The notes beneath the pieces were generated by a model. The model saw nothing but the letters and a program-made list of their open reading frames with translations. It searched no databases and had not been told where the DNA came from. Both the position numbers and the translations under genes were made by a program. From Bacillus sp. V2I10 (lineage in GTDB: Bacteria; Bacillota; Bacilli; Bacillales; Bacillaceae), in assembly GCF_030817055.1 (NCBI RefSeq), contig NZ_JAUSYV010000002.1, positions 124,001-188,000 of the forward strand: a stretch of DNA of 64,000 nt, given 5' to 3'. Position 1 is the stretch's first letter, and every line of letters begins with the position of its first letter. Shown piece after piece: positions 52,759 to 60,687 of this stretch.

Positions 52759-53643
52759 TTAAGATCTCTTGCTAAATAATTTTTCTTTTACCTTTTTACC
52801 TGTTTCTGTCATTGCAAGACCACCAAGTGCTGTTTCTCTAAGTGTTCGAGGCATTTCTTTTCCAATCTTGTACATGGCTTCAATGACTTCATCACATGGA
52901 ATGCGGCTTTCCACTCCTGCGAGAGATAAATCAGCTGCAGAAAAGGCAATGGATGTACCAATCACATTCCGCTTAATGCAAGGTACTTCAACAAGCCCTG
53001 CAACTGGATCACAAACGAGACCTAACAGTGATTTCAAAGCAATTGCTGTTGCATTCACCACTTGTTTTGGGGTGCCGCCTTTTAACTCAACTATGGTCCC
53101 TGCCGCCATCGCTGTTGCAGAACCGACCTCTGCTTGGCATCCTCCTGCTGCTCCTGATATAAAGGACCGGTTGGCAATGACATACCCAAGAGCACTTGCT
53201 GTAAACAATCCCATGACTAAGTCTCTGTAGGAAGTTCCGTCATTTTTGTGAAGCGAAAACAATACTCCGGGTAAAATACCGGCCGCTCCTGCTGTCGGAG
53301 TGGCCACAATGACTCCCATTCTTGCATTGCTTTCAGATGTCGCCAGTGAGAAAGTCATCGCATCGCTTATATAACTTCCTGAAAGTGAGTTACCTTGATT
53401 CACGTAATTGTTCATTTTAACGGCATCACCGCCAGAAATACCACTAGGTGCAGCTGAGGCATCTTTTTTACCGCTCTCAACAGCTTCCTGCATTTTAAGT
53501 AACCGTTCTTCCATCATGCGGATGATCGTCTCTTGATCTCTCCCCGATTTTTCTATCTCCATCATCAACATGACTTCACCAATCGTTTTCTGGTTTTGTG
53601 TACAAAATTCAATCAGCTCGTTCATTGACCGAATTTCCATCAT
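52759..53643 (-). CDS. sdaAA: L-serine ammonia-lyase, iron-sulfur type, alpha subunit
   Basis: The catalytic 4Fe-4S subunit converting L-serine to pyruvate and ammonia, 294 residues. It has SNARMGVIVATPTAGAAGILPG, GAAGGCQAEVGSATAMAAG (cluster cysteine) and LVCDPVAGLVEVPCIKRN (two further cysteines), the expected cluster ligands. The start overlaps the sdaAB stop by 4 bp (ATGA), so the subunits are translationally coupled. In this operon it drains serine made by GlyA from glycine and methylene-THF. Confidence 0.95.
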   Translation of the reverse strand: MMEIRSMNELIEFCTQNQKTIGEVMLMMEIEKSGRDQETIIRMMEERLLKMQEAVESGKKDASAAPSGISGGDAVKMNNYVNQGNSLSGSYISDAMTFSLATSESNARMGVIVATPTAGAAGILPGVLFSLHKNDGTSYRDLVMGLFTASALGYVIANRSFISGAAGGCQAEVGSATAMAAGTIVELKGGTPKQVVNATAIALKSLLGLVCDPVAGLVEVPCIKRNVIGTSIAFSAADLSLAGVESRIPCDEVIEAMYKIGKEMPRTLRETALGGLAMTETGKKVKEKLFSKRS

Positions 53644-54158
53644 GCACCCTCTAACGACGCTTTTTTCACCACATATGGGTGATAGCGTGCTGCGAGTAGC
53701 GAAAAGTCATCGCTAGTGCTTAAACGAATATCAAACATTTTATCGTCAATCATAAAGATTTTGGATAAGCCGCCCCCAAGGGAGGCACCACCTACTTTTA
53801 CCAGCCATTTCCCTCGTTTCGCCGTAATGACCGTTGTATTCGGATGTTCAAAATAAGGGCAGCTGTCTTCAAACTGAATTTCGTAATATAGTCCATATTC
53901 TATAGTTTGCTCAATGGCATATTTAATCCTAGAGTCATCTGTATCCATGCCTAGCAATCCGCCAAGAAGGGCTTTATCTGTTCCGTGACCTTGATAGGTT
54001 TCTGCAAATGAATCGTAGAAAACAATGTTCGCCTCTTCCGGGCAACCACCTAATAGTTCATGAATGAACTTCCCAATCGATACAACACCAGCAGTATGAG
54101 AACTAGACGGCCCTACCATGATAGGGCCGATAATGTCAAAACAACTTTGAAATTCCAT
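53640..54158 (-). CDS. sdaAB: L-serine ammonia-lyase, iron-sulfur type, beta subunit, lacking the ACT domain
   Basis: The partner of SdaAA, 172 residues. It has the conserved FDIIGPIMVGPSSSHTAGVV and the interaction region SFAETYQGHGTDKALLGGLLGM. SdaAB of B. subtilis has about 220 residues and ends in an ACT regulatory domain of 65-70 residues. Here the protein stops at YVVKKASLEGA, right where that domain would begin, and runs straight into sdaAA. The join is clean, with overlapping start and stop, so this looks like a real short form rather than a broken gene. Loss of serine control through ACT is inferred. Confidence 0.92.
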   Translation of the reverse strand: MEFQSCFDIIGPIMVGPSSSHTAGVVSIGKFIHELLGGCPEEANIVFYDSFAETYQGHGTDKALLGGLLGMDTDDSRIKYAIEQTIEYGLYYEIQFEDSCPYFEHPNTTVITAKRGKWLVKVGGASLGGGLSKIFMIDDKMFDIRLSTSDDFSLLAARYHPYVVKKASLEGA

Positions 54159-54173
54159 GATGTTTCTCCCCTC

Positions 54174-55424
54174 TTAGACCGTTATAGGCTGTTGAAACAA
54201 TGGATATCCGTTACAAATCGCTTTTGTTGTTTCTTTTGCTTTTTCTAACACGACTGTATCTCCTTTACTCTTTAAAACAGCTGCGATCACTTCTCCGATT
54301 TTAACCATTTCTTCCTGCTTCATACCGCGTGTCGTTAAAGCTGCTGTTCCCATTCGGATGCCGCTTGTGACAAATGGGTTTTCAGTATCATAGGGAATCG
54401 TGTTTTTGTTGACTGTAATACCGGCTGCTTCTAGTAATCTCTCTGCTACTTTTCCAGTTAAATTCCAAGGACGAACGTCTAATAGAACGATATGGTTGTC
54501 CGTTCCACCCGAGACAAGAACCGCGCCTTCTTTCCTTAAAGTTGAGCCAAGTATTGCTGCGTTTTCAATGATTTGTTTAGCATAGATCATAAAGCTCGGT
54601 TCCAAGGCTTCTTTAAAGGAAACCGCCTTTGCCGCAATAATGTGCATGAGAGGCCCCCCTTGAATCCCTGGGAATACAGCTTTATTTATTTTCTTTATCA
54701 TGTCTTCATCATTTGTTAAAATGATTCCGCCGCGTGGACCGCGCAATGTTTTGTGCGTGGTGCTTGTCACCACATCTGCATATGGGATGGGCGATGGATG
54801 AAGACCTGCTGCCACAAGCCCGGCAATATGTGCCATATCCACCATCAGTTTAGCACCAACTTGATCTGCAATTTCTTTAAAACGTGCAAAATCTATCGTT
54901 CTTGGGTAGGCACTTGTCCCCGCAATAATCAATTTTGGTTTTTCTTTTTTCGCGATTGCTTCAAGCTCATCATAATCTATCAAGTGAGTATCTTCTCTCA
55001 CACCATAAGACACAATATCAAACCACTTCCCAGAGATGCTGACGGGACTTCCATGTGTTAAGTGTCCACCATGTGAAAGATTCATCCCCATCACTTTATC
55101 GTTAGGCTGAAGCAGTGCATAAAAAACAGCTAGATTTGCTTGTGCACCTGAGTGCGGCTGTACATTTGCATACTTGGCACCAAAAAGCTTGGTTAGACGT
55201 TCAATCGCTTTTTGTTCTGCCACATCCACATATTCGCACCCGCCATAGTAACGCTTCCCAGGATAACCTTCTGCATACTTATTAGTGAGGACAGACCCCA
55301 TGGCTTCCATTACCTCTTTACTCACGAAGTTTTCTGATGCGATTAATTCTAACGTATTATGTTGTCTTTCTCTTTCACTTTCCATGGCATTATAAATCTC
55401 TGAATCATAGTTTTGCAGACTCAT
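54174..55424 (-). CDS. glyA: Serine hydroxymethyltransferase
   Basis: Interconverts glycine plus 5,10-methylene-THF with serine plus THF, 416 residues. It has LIASENFVSKEVMEAMGSVL, PGKRYYGGCEYVDVAEQKAI, the PLP Lys in VTSTTHKTLRGPRGG near residue 227, and a normal C-terminus. ATG 55424 follows GAGGAGGATATGTTA; the ATG two codons upstream is too close to that site. As the first gene behind a glycine riboswitch, together with sdaA, it is set up to run from glycine to serine. The housekeeping glyA of bacilli is normally in the upp region, so this is probably a second, catabolic copy. Confidence 0.96.
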   Translation of the reverse strand: MSLQNYDSEIYNAMESERERQHNTLELIASENFVSKEVMEAMGSVLTNKYAEGYPGKRYYGGCEYVDVAEQKAIERLTKLFGAKYANVQPHSGAQANLAVFYALLQPNDKVMGMNLSHGGHLTHGSPVSISGKWFDIVSYGVREDTHLIDYDELEAIAKKEKPKLIIAGTSAYPRTIDFARFKEIADQVGAKLMVDMAHIAGLVAAGLHPSPIPYADVVTSTTHKTLRGPRGGIILTNDEDMIKKINKAVFPGIQGGPLMHIIAAKAVSFKEALEPSFMIYAKQIIENAAILGSTLRKEGAVLVSGGTDNHIVLLDVRPWNLTGKVAERLLEAAGITVNKNTIPYDTENPFVTSGIRMGTAALTTRGMKQEEMVKIGEVIAAVLKSKGDTVVLEKAKETTKAICNGYPLFQQPITV

Positions 55425-55478
55425 TAACATATCCTCCTCTAGTTTTTCTTCTAAGCTCCGTTTTTCCTTTCCTCACAC

Positions 55479-55526
55479 AAAAAAGACAGAGGAAAGGCAT
55501 GATAAATATCTTGCCTTTCCTCTGTC
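55479..55526 (-). terminator. Riboswitch-controlled terminator before glyA
   Basis: GACAGAGGAAAGGCA (55485-55499) pairs perfectly with TGCCTTTCCTCTGTC (55512-55526) and is followed by six T residues on the minus strand. The aptamer 2 end (GGACAGAGG) overlaps the left side of this stem, so glycine binding can disrupt it. Confidence 0.88.
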
Positions 55527-55740
55527 CTTTTTACCTGAGAGATTACCTTCTGTATGAAAATGTTACAAAAAATTCGGTCTTGTAACAACCTTTCATCAAA
55601 AAGATTCCCCTTTGGTGGCTTTTCAGCTCTCTCCAGAGGTGCGTCCAATTGCAGTCTTTTTTACCTGAGAGTTTCTATCCCAAGGTTATTTTGGGACTTG
55701 CTCCTTCGGTGCCGAATAGATTACTTCGGTCTCTCCCACA
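55527..55740 (-). ncRNA. Tandem glycine riboswitch
   Basis: Two glycine aptamers in series on the minus strand. Aptamer 1 has GGGAGAGACCGAAG, GCACCGAAGGAGCAAG and AACTCTCAGGTAAAAAAGAC. Aptamer 2 has CTCTGGAGAGAGCTG, GCCACCAAAGGGG and AATCTCTCAGGTAAAAAGGA. The linker is short (CTGCAATTGGACGCAC). With the promoter upstream and terminator downstream it should act as a glycine-activated ON switch, as in the B. subtilis gcvT leader, but placed before glyA and an eight-gene operon. Confidence 0.93.
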
Positions 55741-55778
55741 ATCATCATCCGCTGTTATTATTTTACTTTATTAGTTGT

Positions 55779-55807
55779 ATATTAACGGACTTTAATAAAA
55801 AATTCAA
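55779..55807 (-). promoter_or_regulatory. Promoter of the glycine operon
   Basis: TTGAAT (55807-55802), 17 bases, TAATAT (55784-55779) on the minus strand. Transcription would start near 55771, about 30 bases before the first aptamer. Confidence 0.7.
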
Positions 55808-56804
55808 TAATTATCTGAAAAAATTTTATTTTCAGAAATTATAACATGAACGATATAGAGCTTTTCTGACACATCATAAATATTCGTTGGACTTTCTTGG
55901 GTAACTGCCGTAGAAAACCAATTCTTCAAATTATTCAGCTTGTGGCCCTTACACTGGATTGGTCCTTCAAAAAGGTAGTAAAAAAAGACATCCAATCCTT
56001 TTTTCCTTAGAACATTAAGCTTTAAATTTAGGGGGATTAGTATTACCAACTGCACAGGTAACAATGGTTAGTATTCCATTTCCATTAGTCCGGGTATCTA
56101 TGCTGCTATAGCTCATAAACCAATCGTTTGTTTATTACGTTAACAACAATAACAACAATAACAACATATATAATGATATATATGTTTTAGTATACAATAA
56201 AGTTAAAAACAACACAGTTCACATTGTTATTTTGAAACTTAATCTAAATAGGAAAAGTAGAATCTATCAAATGGATAGATTCAATCACCATGGTTATATG
56301 GAACAAAATTGTAAAATGGGAAATTCGTTAACCAAAGGGGGAAAGAGTAATAATAATGTATTTCTTTCAGATAAATCATATATGTCGACATATGTATTAT
56401 CGTATATATCATCAATATAATTGTCTTCATTTTATGGTTAAATGATATGAAATCTAAAAAGTATACTCTAAATAGCTAACAGAGTGGTGTTTTTTAAACC
56501 CTGTAAGCAGTAATAAGATCGTTAAGCTTTAAACGGATCAATAAAGTGAGAGATTTTCTCTTCACTGAGATATAAGTAAGTCAATTCATTATTTGATTCC
56601 ATATTAAGTAAACTGAAAGAATAGTATTTTTTGAGATAAATTAAAAATATTCTTGTTTAAAGACCATAACTGAAGGTTTCAATGAGTTTACACTTTAAAT
56701 GTAAACTCATTGGTTATATATACCATGAAACTACCAAAACAAAATAATTGAATAGTCTGAAAATCATTAGTATAATAGAAAAAAGGTCAAGGAGTTGGTT
56801 TCCT
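55808..56804. other. Gene-poor 1-kb stretch
   Basis: No supportable gene; open frames here lack ribosome binding sites and family features. It contains copy 2 of the dispersed repeat (56154-56251) with multiple AACAAC units before it, and a TTTACA-rich inverted pair near 56688-56712 (GAGTTTACA...TGTAAACTC). Confidence 0.4.
56154..56251. repeat. Dispersed intergenic repeat, copy 2
   Basis: Aligns with 22902-23013: AACAATAACAACATATATAA, then ATATATGTT, AAGTTAAAAACAACA, AGTTCACATTGTT, and TTTTGAAA with TTAAT. Copy 1 has a longer (AAT) run in the middle. Both lie in gene-poor stretches. Confidence 0.75.
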
Positions 56805-57002
56805 ATGGAAAGGAATTTGCTTAACATACCACCACAACCCGAAGTAAACGTCACGGATTCTGAATTTGCTGAAATGGTGTTAAACAAAGCCCTTCGTAAT
56901 TTCCGAAAAGAGCAAATCCGAAAAGAGATTGACCAGTCATTACAGGATCGAAACAAAGAAGAATTCCTACGATTAACAGAGAAATTGAAAAATATTTCTT
57001 AA
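56805..57002 (+). CDS. IDEAL-domain small protein
   Basis: A 65-residue protein. The C-terminal half, NKALRNFRKEQIRKEIDQSL, then RNKEEFLRLTEKL, is the IDEAL domain, a short helical module found in many small Bacillus proteins and at the end of ComK- or YpiB-type proteins. ATG 56805 follows AAGGAG by ten bases; a longer frame to 56748 lacks such a site. It is a single-gene unit ended by a good terminator. Function is unknown; the domain is thought to mediate protein contacts. Confidence 0.8.
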   Translation: MERNLLNIPPQPEVNVTDSEFAEMVLNKALRNFRKEQIRKEIDQSLQDRNKEEFLRLTEKLKNIS

Positions 57003-57067
57003 AATGTTGTATTATTTCGAGATGATTTTGAAATGAACTTAACATAATCAAATGTTATCGGCATACT

Positions 57068-57096
57068 AAAAAGGATCTTCGTTGAAGATCCTTTTG
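57068..57096 (+). terminator. Terminator after the IDEAL gene
   Basis: AAAAGGATCTTC-gtt-GAAGATCCTTTT, a perfect 12-bp stem, followed by TG and T-rich sequence. Confidence 0.85.
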
Positions 57097-57119
57097 TGCT
57101 GGCTTATTTAATTAATGCA

Positions 57120-57345
57120 CCCTTTAGTTCAACAATCATTATTTCACACCACCGTATAATTATCTTCCAATGTCCTTATTTTTGGTCAGATATTACTCCA
57201 AATGTAGAGGCTTTAATATATGTTTGTCCTTGTAATGATCCAGTTGCTCAGATGTCCCAGTTACAACAACTCCAATAATTTCCACATCACTTTTTTTCTC
57301 CTCTATAAAAAACTGGATAGCCATGTTCGGCTAATAAATCAATAT
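57120..57345 (-). pseudogene. Remnant resembling the C-terminus of an anti-sigma factor
   Basis: Across frames on the minus strand one reads LLAEHGYPVF, then DVEIIGVVVTGTSEQL, then TYIKASTFGVISDQ and a stop. This order matches the end of Sigma_reg_C-type anti-sigma factors of bacilli. At least two frameshifts are needed and no upstream part or sigma factor gene is present. A short related stretch (EYGYPVF) can be read at about 59514-59543. Confidence 0.5.
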
Positions 57346-57385
57346 ACAAATTAACATATGTTTTGACATATATTAATTTGTATAT
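57342..57385. repeat. Large AT-rich inverted repeat
   Basis: Arms 57342-57360 (ATATACAAATTAACATATG) and 57367-57385 pair over 19 bp with one mismatch around TTTTGA. No T run follows and no gene starts directly beside it. It could be a regulator site or a cruciform. Confidence 0.7.
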
Positions 57386-57428
57386 GTCAAAAACATTATT
57401 AATAATAAATTATTGTTGCTACACTAAA

Positions 57429-57455
57429 TTATATAACTAGTTACTAGTTATATAA
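57429..57455. repeat. Perfect 13-bp inverted repeat
   Basis: TTATATAACTAGT and ACTAGTTATATAA with a one-base spacer. It lies between the previous inverted repeat and the terminator of the pyruvate oxidase gene. Confidence 0.65.
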
Positions 57456-57460
57456 TGATG

Positions 57461-57503
57461 AAAAAATTGATACAGGATGAGAATTATGCTCATCCTGTAT
57501 CAA
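57461..57503 (-). terminator. Terminator after the pyruvate oxidase-like gene
   Basis: TTGATACAGGATGAG (57467-57481) and CTCATCCTGTATCAA (57489-57503) form a 15-bp perfect stem with six T residues on the minus side and five on the plus side. Confidence 0.9.
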
Positions 57504-57512
57504 TTTTTGGTT

Positions 57513-59213
57513 TTAGAGTGGTGGCTTATGGATTGTTCCTTCCTGAAACAACTCTTTTAGCATGTGACGGGCATAACCTTTAGCCTGTCCAAATGTTACT
57601 TTTGCGGGTAACGGCGCTTCACTTGCATCCACAATAACATCAATAATACACGGTTTTTTTGCAGATATCGCTTTTTTCAATGCAGGTAGTAAATCCTCTG
57701 GGTGTTCTACATGATATCCTATTCCTCCGCAAATATCAGCATAACGGGCAAAATCTGGGTTATGTAAATCGGTACCAAATTCAGCATTGCCCATTACTTC
57801 TTGTTCGAATTTAATCATTGCAATTTTATGATTATTAAGAACAATTACTACAAGTGGAAGATTATATTTTACAGCGGTGACAAAGTCATTCATCATCATT
57901 TGGAAACCGCCATCCCCACAAATTGCAAATACCTGTTTATCCGGATAAGCGATCTTTCCAGCAATTGCTCCAGGTAAGCCGCATCCTAATGTTGCTAGCC
58001 AGCTTGAGATGACAAACTTTTGATTTGTCATGTTGAAATGGCGAGCCATCCATACAGTAACATTCCCTACATCGACAGAAAGAATGGCATCATCATCTGC
58101 AACTTTCTGCAGGGCACGAATGACACGCTGAGGTTTAATTGGTATTGAATCGTCTTGTTCCTGCTCATGTAATTTTTGCCGCCACTCTTTTAAATTTGCC
58201 TGACATTCATTAAGAAATGAACCATCATTATGATCTTCAACCAAGGTAATGAGGTTGTTTAAAGTTTGATAAGCATCACCTGCTAGTCCAACATCAACGG
58301 CATAACGTTTTCCGATCTGAGATGGGTCATTGTCTAAATGAATGGTTTTTGCATTTTTAGGTAGATATCCTGTAAATGGGAAAGATGTGCCAATCATAAT
58401 TAACGTATCAGCTTCTTCCATTGCCAAAGTTGCTGGTTTGGTGCCAATTAACCCAAGTCCTCCTAAACAAAAAGGATGTTCATCTGGAATAACACCTTTA
58501 CCGGGTAGACTAAGAACAATTGGCGCTTTCATTTTTTCAGCAAATGTAAGGAGAGATTGACTTGCACCTCTAGCTCCTTTTCCTGCTAAAATAACAGGCC
58601 GTTTTGCTTCGTTTAAGATTTCAATAGCTTTCTTTACATCTTTTTCTTGAGGAAGTATGTTGGACTGAACATAAAAAGAACTAGTTAGCCTAGCATGTCG
58701 CTCGACTTCAAAATTTGGTATATCATCAGGAATGATAAGAACGGAGACACCTTTTTTATCATAAGCTGTTCTTATTGCCTGATTTACTACCGCTGGGAGT
58801 TGTTCCGCTGACATAACCATTTGACTATATACGGCTACATCCTTAAAAAGGTTGGCCAGATCGATTTCCTGAAAGAAATCTGTTCCCATTAAATCTGTTT
58901 CTACCTGTCCTACAATGGCTAATACTGGAGCTTTATCTAGTTTTGCATCATAAAGTCCATTTAATAAATGGATTGCACCAGGTCCAGCAATCCCCATACA
59001 CACACCCAGTTTACCTGTTAATTTTGCATAGGCTGCTGCTGCTAAAGCACCAGCTTCTTCGTGCCTAACCTGTATAAAATTAATTTGGTCTTTTACCTTT
59101 CTTATGGACTCAATTAAAGTATTTATCGAGTCCCCCGGCATTCCATATATATGATCTACCCCCCAATCTATCAAAAGGTCCATCATATAGTCACCTGCAG
59201 ATGCTCTAAACAT
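57513..59213 (-). CDS. Pyruvate oxidase-like thiamine diphosphate enzyme (YdaP-like)
   Basis: A 566-residue ThDP-dependent enzyme. The N-terminal Pyr domain has VDHIYGMPGDSINTLIESI and the activating Glu in VRHEEAGALAAAAYAKLTG near residue 50. A central FAD/nucleotide domain follows (AKRPVILAGKGARGA). The C-terminal PP domain has CGDGGFQMMMNDFVTAVKYN, the GDG...N metal motif. Layout and length fit the YdaP/PoxB pyruvate oxidase group, which convert pyruvate to acetate or acetyl phosphate. It is a single-gene unit with an AGGAGG site. Several pathways in this window end in pyruvate, but no direct link is shown. Acetolactate synthase is an alternative. Confidence 0.88.
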   Translation of the reverse strand: MFRASAGDYMMDLLIDWGVDHIYGMPGDSINTLIESIRKVKDQINFIQVRHEEAGALAAAAYAKLTGKLGVCMGIAGPGAIHLLNGLYDAKLDKAPVLAIVGQVETDLMGTDFFQEIDLANLFKDVAVYSQMVMSAEQLPAVVNQAIRTAYDKKGVSVLIIPDDIPNFEVERHARLTSSFYVQSNILPQEKDVKKAIEILNEAKRPVILAGKGARGASQSLLTFAEKMKAPIVLSLPGKGVIPDEHPFCLGGLGLIGTKPATLAMEEADTLIMIGTSFPFTGYLPKNAKTIHLDNDPSQIGKRYAVDVGLAGDAYQTLNNLITLVEDHNDGSFLNECQANLKEWRQKLHEQEQDDSIPIKPQRVIRALQKVADDDAILSVDVGNVTVWMARHFNMTNQKFVISSWLATLGCGLPGAIAGKIAYPDKQVFAICGDGGFQMMMNDFVTAVKYNLPLVVIVLNNHKIAMIKFEQEVMGNAEFGTDLHNPDFARYADICGGIGYHVEHPEDLLPALKKAISAKKPCIIDVIVDASEAPLPAKVTFGQAKGYARHMLKELFQEGTIHKPPL

Positions 59214-59720
59214 AATATACCTCCTAGCTTTTTTGACTAGTTGGTATTATTTCCAATATGTTATAAAATCATTTATTTATGAAGCATTAGGGTTATTGAC
59301 TATAAATTATTCTAAAAATACCGCGAACGAATCTGCTTACAATTTTATTAAGAGTCACCAGAAATAAGGCTAAATTTTTAAGACATTGTGAATGTTTAAA
59401 AAAATGACAATACGTAACAAGCAGTCTTAATGGTTTGTGATCATTCTTTACAATTCAGAAGCACGTGGAGACTGTTGTAAAAAAGAAAACAAAAAATTTT
59501 TACACATCTAAAAAAACTGGATAGCCATATTCGACTATCCAGCACTTTATATAGTACTTGTAAAATTTATTCAGCAAGAATTCTTAAGCTATCACCTTAA
59601 GCAAACCTTAGCTTGTGCTTTTATAGCCAAATTCCTATCTTTTTGATTTCCTGTAACCGGCAGCTATGGCCTCGGCCTGGGTGCAAAAACCTAAATCGGA
59701 TTACTTTAGCAGTCATTACG
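59214..59720. other. Intergenic region upstream of the pyruvate oxidase and TetR genes
   Basis: No gene. An orphan hairpin CTGGATAG...CTATCCAG (59517-59543) with a T run on the minus side lies in it; its left half (AAAAAACTGGATAGCCAT) recurs at 57307-57324. A GC-richer scrap (near 59655-59690) may derive from a lost gene. Confidence 0.4.
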
Positions 59721-59749
59721 TTGATAAAAAACCGTCCAGACGGTACAAT
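59721..59749 (+). promoter_or_regulatory. Promoter of the tetR-SMR operon with embedded operator
   Basis: TTGATA (59721-59726), 17 bases, TACAAT (59744-59749). The spacer contains the palindrome ACCGTCCAGACGGT (59731-59744), a typical TetR-type operator, so bound repressor would sit on the promoter. Confidence 0.82.
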
Positions 59750-59791
59750 AAAAATAATTAATGTTAATAATCAACTAAGGAGAGAACTTCA

Positions 59792-60340
59792 ATGGAATCA
59801 AGAGCCGATATTAAGCGTCGTCTTATTTTAGATACGGCAAAAAAAATTGTAATGGAAAATGACTATAACGCTTTGACTTTAGACGCGGTAGCTAAACAAG
59901 CAGGAATTAGTAAAGGTGGTTTGTTATATCATTTTCCAAATAAAGAGCTACTTATGAAAGGTTTAGCAGAATACGTTCTTGAAGAATATGAAAAGAATTT
60001 CAAAAAATACGGAGAGAATGATTCAACTAAGACAGGAAAATGGACTCGTGCATTAATAGAAGTTACTAAATTTGATTTAGAACATAATGCTGAACTAAAT
60101 GTAGGTCTTTTTGCTGCCTCCATCTTAGACCCAGAGATGTCTAAAAATATTTCCGATAGGTATAAGTCTACCCTAAAAAAATTAGAAGATGATGGGATAA
60201 ATCCATTAACTGCAACTATCATCAGATTAGCGTTAGATGGACTTTATTACTCGCAAACGTTAAATGTAGCTCCTTTGGAAAAAGAAAGGGTAAATGAAGT
60301 GATTCAACAATTATTGAAAATGTCAAAAAGTGAGGGATAA
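59792..60340 (+). CDS. TetR/AcrR family regulator of the SMR efflux pair
   Basis: A 182-residue regulator. The HTH region reads RRLILDTAKKIVMENDYNAL, then LDAVAKQAGISKGGLLYHF (about residues 8-48). The C-terminal domain (about 80-180) is of the TetR_C group seen with QacR- and EbrR-like regulators. The start follows AAGGAGAGAACTTCA. It lies 2 bp upstream of the first SMR gene in one operon, and its promoter carries a palindrome in the spacer. Autorepression relieved by a drug or metabolite bound by the regulator is the expected scheme. Confidence 0.9.
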   Translation: MESRADIKRRLILDTAKKIVMENDYNALTLDAVAKQAGISKGGLLYHFPNKELLMKGLAEYVLEEYEKNFKKYGENDSTKTGKWTRALIEVTKFDLEHNAELNVGLFAASILDPEMSKNISDRYKSTLKKLEDDGINPLTATIIRLALDGLYYSQTLNVAPLEKERVNEVIQQLLKMSKSEG

Positions 60341-60342
60341 CT

Positions 60343-60666
60343 ATGAATGCTTATTTACTATTAGCAATATCCATTGTAAGTGAAGTATTTGGTAGTTCAA
60401 TGCTTAAAGCCACAAACGGATTCAAAAAAATCCTACCTTCTCTTGGTGTAATATTTGGATACGGGATAGCTTTCTATGCTTTATCTTTATCATTAAAGAC
60501 GTTGTCACTTGGAGTGGCTTATGCCATTTGGGCAGGATTAGGAACAGCACTAACAGCATTAGTTGGAATTGCCATATTTAAAGAGAAGTTTAATGGCAAA
60601 AAGCTCTTTGGGCTGGTTTTGATTATCGGTGGAGTGATTTTATTAAATGTTGGCGGAGCACATTAA
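60343..60666 (+). CDS. Small multidrug resistance (SMR) family protein 1
   Basis: A 107-residue protein with four membrane helices. The essential membrane Glu is in ISIVSEVFGSSMLKATNGF near residue 14. Helix 3 has LSLGVAYAIWAGLGTALTAL, the SMR signature including the conserved Trp. It is followed 21 bp later by a second SMR gene; such pairs (EbrAB, YkkCD, YvdRS) act as heterodimeric proton-coupled exporters of cationic compounds or guanidinium. No guanidine riboswitch was recognised upstream, which favours a drug or metabolite role. Confidence 0.92.
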   Translation: MNAYLLLAISIVSEVFGSSMLKATNGFKKILPSLGVIFGYGIAFYALSLSLKTLSLGVAYAIWAGLGTALTALVGIAIFKEKFNGKKLFGLVLIIGGVILLNVGGAH

Positions 60667-60687
60667 TTCTAAAGAAGGGGAAGGGAT

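Noticed and set aside
59560..59720. Possible guanidine (ykkC) riboswitch before the SMR operon
   Set aside because: The conserved ykkC blocks could not be found, and the predicted promoter lies downstream of this interval.
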